From Streptomyces aureus (GTDB lineage: Bacteria > Actinomycetota > Actinomycetes > Streptomycetales > Streptomycetaceae): DNA of 64,000 nucleotides. Location: positions 62,001-126,000 of the forward strand of contig NZ_JNZD01000006.1 in NCBI RefSeq assembly GCF_000725495.1. Direction: 5' to 3'. The translations under genes were made by a program, and so were the position numbers. The notes under the pieces were generated by a model that made no database searches, had not been told where the DNA came from, and was given only the letters and a program-made list of their open reading frames with translations. This document shows positions 62,216 to 64,000 of this stretch, in pieces; position 1 is the first letter of the stretch, and each line of letters begins with the position of its first letter.

Positions 62216-63250
62216 ATGAGCAGTCAGCCGGGGGCCAAGGTGACGATCGGAACCATCGCCGCCGAGGCCGGTGTCTCCACCGCCACCGTCTCGAAGGTCC
62301 TCAACGGGCGCAGCGACGTGTCGGCCGCCACCCGTGAACGCGTCCAGGAGATCGTGGCGCGACGTCACTACCAGCGGCGCGGCGGCCGTCGCCGCGGTGG
62401 CATCGTCGACCTCGTCCTGAACGAACTCGACAGCCTGTGGTCCATCGAGATCATCCGGGGCGCCGAGGAGACCCTGAGGGCCGCGGGCGTCAGCATGGTC
62501 CTCTCCGCCGCGCACGGGAGCGGCGCGGGCACCAGCGCCTGGCTGGAGCAGCTGACCGCGCGCAGGTCGGACGGCGCCGTCCTCGTGGTCTCCGACCTCA
62601 ACCTGCGCCAGCGTACGAAACTGACGTCGCTCGGGGTGCCGTTCGTCCTCGTCGACCCGGTGGGCACGGTGGAGGCCGGTGTGCCCACCATCGGTGCCAC
62701 CAACTGGGCCGGTGCCGTCGCGGCCACCGAGCATCTGATCGGGCTCGGCCACCGACGGATCGCCCATCTCGCGGGCCCCCGGCAGCTGTTGTGCAGCAGG
62801 GCCCGTGCCGACGGCTTCCGCGCCGCCATGGAGGCCGCCGAACTCGACCTGCCGGAGGGGCAGGTGCGGTACGGGGAGTTCACCGACGCCTCGGGGCGCG
62901 CCGAGACCGACGCCCTGCTCGACGAGGCCGAGCGCACCGGACAGCCGCTGCCCACCGCTCTGTTCGCGGCCAGCGACCTCCAGGCCTTCGGCGCCTACAC
63001 GGCGCTGCGGGCACGAGGGCTGCGCGTTCCGCACGACATCAGCGTCGTCGGCTTCGACGACGTCCCGATCGCCCGGTGGAGCGACCCGGCCCTGACCACC
63101 GTCCGCCAGCCGTTGCAGGCCATGGCCGCCATGGCGGCCCGGACCCTGCTGCGGCTGATCGACGGGGAGGACGTCGACCTGCCGCGGGTCGAACTCGCCA
63201 CACAGCTCGTCATCCGCGACAGCTGCGCCGCACCACGTTGGGAGGACTGA
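62216..63250 (+). CDS. LacI family transcriptional regulator
   Basis: 344 aa. HTH: VTIGTIAAEAGVSTATVSKVLNGRSDVSAATRERVQEIV, then the periplasmic-binding-protein-like sensor domain (VSVVGFDDVPIARWSDPALTTVRQPLQAMAA). It is the last gene of the transporter cluster, separated from GH43 by 129 bp, and likely represses it by binding the CGAA/GTTTCG sites at 56733-56894. Confidence 0.92.
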   Translation: MSSQPGAKVTIGTIAAEAGVSTATVSKVLNGRSDVSAATRERVQEIVARRHYQRRGGRRRGGIVDLVLNELDSLWSIEIIRGAEETLRAAGVSMVLSAAHGSGAGTSAWLEQLTARRSDGAVLVVSDLNLRQRTKLTSLGVPFVLVDPVGTVEAGVPTIGATNWAGAVAATEHLIGLGHRRIAHLAGPRQLLCSRARADGFRAAMEAAELDLPEGQVRYGEFTDASGRAETDALLDEAERTGQPLPTALFAASDLQAFGAYTALRARGLRVPHDISVVGFDDVPIARWSDPALTTVRQPLQAMAAMAARTLLRLIDGEDVDLPRVELATQLVIRDSCAAPRWED

Positions 63251-63276
63251 GCGGACGCGTCCAGCACAGGCGGCGT

Positions 63277-63304
63277 GGGGCCGGGGCGTCGCCGCCCCGG
63301 CCCC
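63277..63304. terminator. bidirectional terminator between LacI and CBM3 genes
   Basis: Perfect 12-bp arms (63277-63288, 63293-63304) around TCGC, lying between the convergent LacI and CBM3 genes. Confidence 0.85.
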
Positions 63305-63323
63305 CTGTGCGTTGCCGTCCGGT

Positions 63324-64000
63324 CTACGGCTCGGTGCCCCAGACCAGGGTGCCCGACACGTAGACGGTCACCTTGGCCGCGTCGGCGTAGGAGGTGCCGG
63401 CGCCGCGGCTGTAGTCGTCGGCCTCGTTGAAGTTCGACCAGTCCGACTTGGCCATGCGGAGCTGAAGGTCACCGCTGTCCGCCCCGGCCGCCAGGGAACC
63501 GGAGTTGAAGCCCACCTCCAGGTAGTGGTCCGCGCCCGTACGGCTCGGGGACACGGCGCCCACCGAGGTCTTCACCGTGGAGCAGCCGAGCTGCGCCCAG
63601 TCGCAGAAGGTCTGGTAGCCGGCGGAGGAGTCCCCGGTGAACCAGTAGCGGATGGTCACCTTGGACAGGTCGGCCGCGGCGGTACCGCCGTTGACCAGCT
63701 TGAGGCCGGGCTTGACCTGGTTGTCGGTGGTGGAGGAGTCGTTGTTCTTGTACTGGACCTTGAGACCCGTCGACCCTCCTCCTCCGCTGGACGCCTTGGT
63801 GGTGGCGGACACCGCCGTGGAGGCGGCCGAGACGTTGCCGGCGGCGTCCTTGGCCTTGACGGTGTAGCTGTACGTGGTGGAGGCGGCGAGCCCGCTGTCC
63901 GTGTAGGACGTACCGGTGGCGCTGCCGACCTTGGTGCCGTCGCGGTAGACGTCATACCCCGTGACGGCGGTGTTGTCCGTGGACGCGGTCCAGCTCAGCG
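63324..64000 (-). CDS. secreted enzyme fragment with Fn3 and CBM3 domains (runs off the right edge)
   Basis: The open frame continues past base 64000; the visible part is the C-terminal end. It contains an Fn3 domain (TKVGSATGTSYTDSGL, TYSYTVKAKDAAGNVS) and then a ~155-residue CBM3 cellulose-binding module: LKVQYKNNDSSTTDNQVKP, DLSKVTIRYWFTGDSS, TFCDWAQLGCSTVK and DLQLRMAKSDWSNFNEADDY. The catalytic domain must lie beyond the window. Probably a cellulase or chitinase. Confidence 0.87.
   Translation of the reverse strand, partial: LSWTASTDNTAVTGYDVYRDGTKVGSATGTSYTDSGLAASTTYSYTVKAKDAAGNVSAASTAVSATTKASSGGGGSTGLKVQYKNNDSSTTDNQVKPGLKLVNGGTAAADLSKVTIRYWFTGDSSAGYQTFCDWAQLGCSTVKTSVGAVSPSRTGADHYLEVGFNSGSLAAGADSGDLQLRMAKSDWSNFNEADDYSRGAGTSYADAAKVTVYVSGTLVWGTEP

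Overview
This is a very GC-rich actinobacterial chromosome segment, almost certainly from Streptomyces or a close relative. The evidence is strong third-position GC, many GTG starts, rare TTA leucine codons, Tat-type and lipoprotein secretion signals, a snapalysin gene with a divergent LysR regulator, a sigK/rskA pair, and secreted polysaccharide hydrolases with lectin or carbohydrate-binding modules. No rRNA, tRNA, CRISPR array, intact insertion sequence, replication gene or large biosynthetic cluster was found. The mix of regulators, exporters, immunity-like proteins and secreted enzymes resembles accessory or arm-proximal chromosome.

1-24 kb is a mosaic of small, often divergent regulator/enzyme pairs. 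In order these are an FAD monooxygenase with a TetR regulator and paired operators; a repeat-headed alpha/beta hydrolase with an XRE regulator; a large membrane protein combining a kinase-like domain with a flippase-like (LPG synthase TM) domain; a CGNR zinc-finger regulator facing an MFS exporter across a perfect operator; a DUF4246 protein; an inositol-monophosphatase relative facing a LysR gene; a methyltransferase; an SMI1/KNR4 protein; a GNAT acetyltransferase whose start codon lies inside a perfect inverted repeat; and an NmrA-darcynin operon facing another LysR gene.

24-36 kb holds a PCD-like/VOC fusion, a second SMI1/KNR4 protein, a tandem pair of small paralogues beside IS1380-type transposase debris, an FAD oxidoreductase, a sigma factor coupled to a CU044_5270-type membrane protein, an ADP-ribosylglycohydrolase, a 16-bp tandem repeat array, a TetR/methyltransferase pair, and a deletion scar in which a truncated secreted protein abuts the first codons of a metallophosphoesterase.

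36.5-41 kb is the most interesting part. It encodes a caspase-like protease joined to a P-loop NTPase and a long TPR/Sel1-like repeat region. One in-frame TGA interrupts it at a position where the repeats normally have a second tryptophan. A tiny overlapping upstream ORF and a convergent membrane-anchored hendecad-repeat protein flank it. The architecture fits STAND-type conflict or cell-death effectors; that role is inference.

41-64 kb is mainly a secretion and sugar-use region: a GH16 glucanase with two ricin-type lectin domains and TTA as codon 3, snpR/snpA, a PBP4-type D,D-carboxypeptidase, a MarR/SMP-30 pair, a sigK-rskA-fasciclin-molybdopterin oxidoreductase locus, an M28 aminopeptidase, a GH26-like glycosidase with a CBM56-like module, and a divergent sugar ABC transporter-GH43-LacI cluster without an ATPase gene. 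The binding-protein gene is interrupted by an in-frame TAG, and the fasciclin gene appears to have lost about 60 codons in frame. The window ends inside a secreted Fn3-CBM3 protein. With the TGA and the deletion scar this makes four lesions, which suggests either strain-specific decay or sequence errors.
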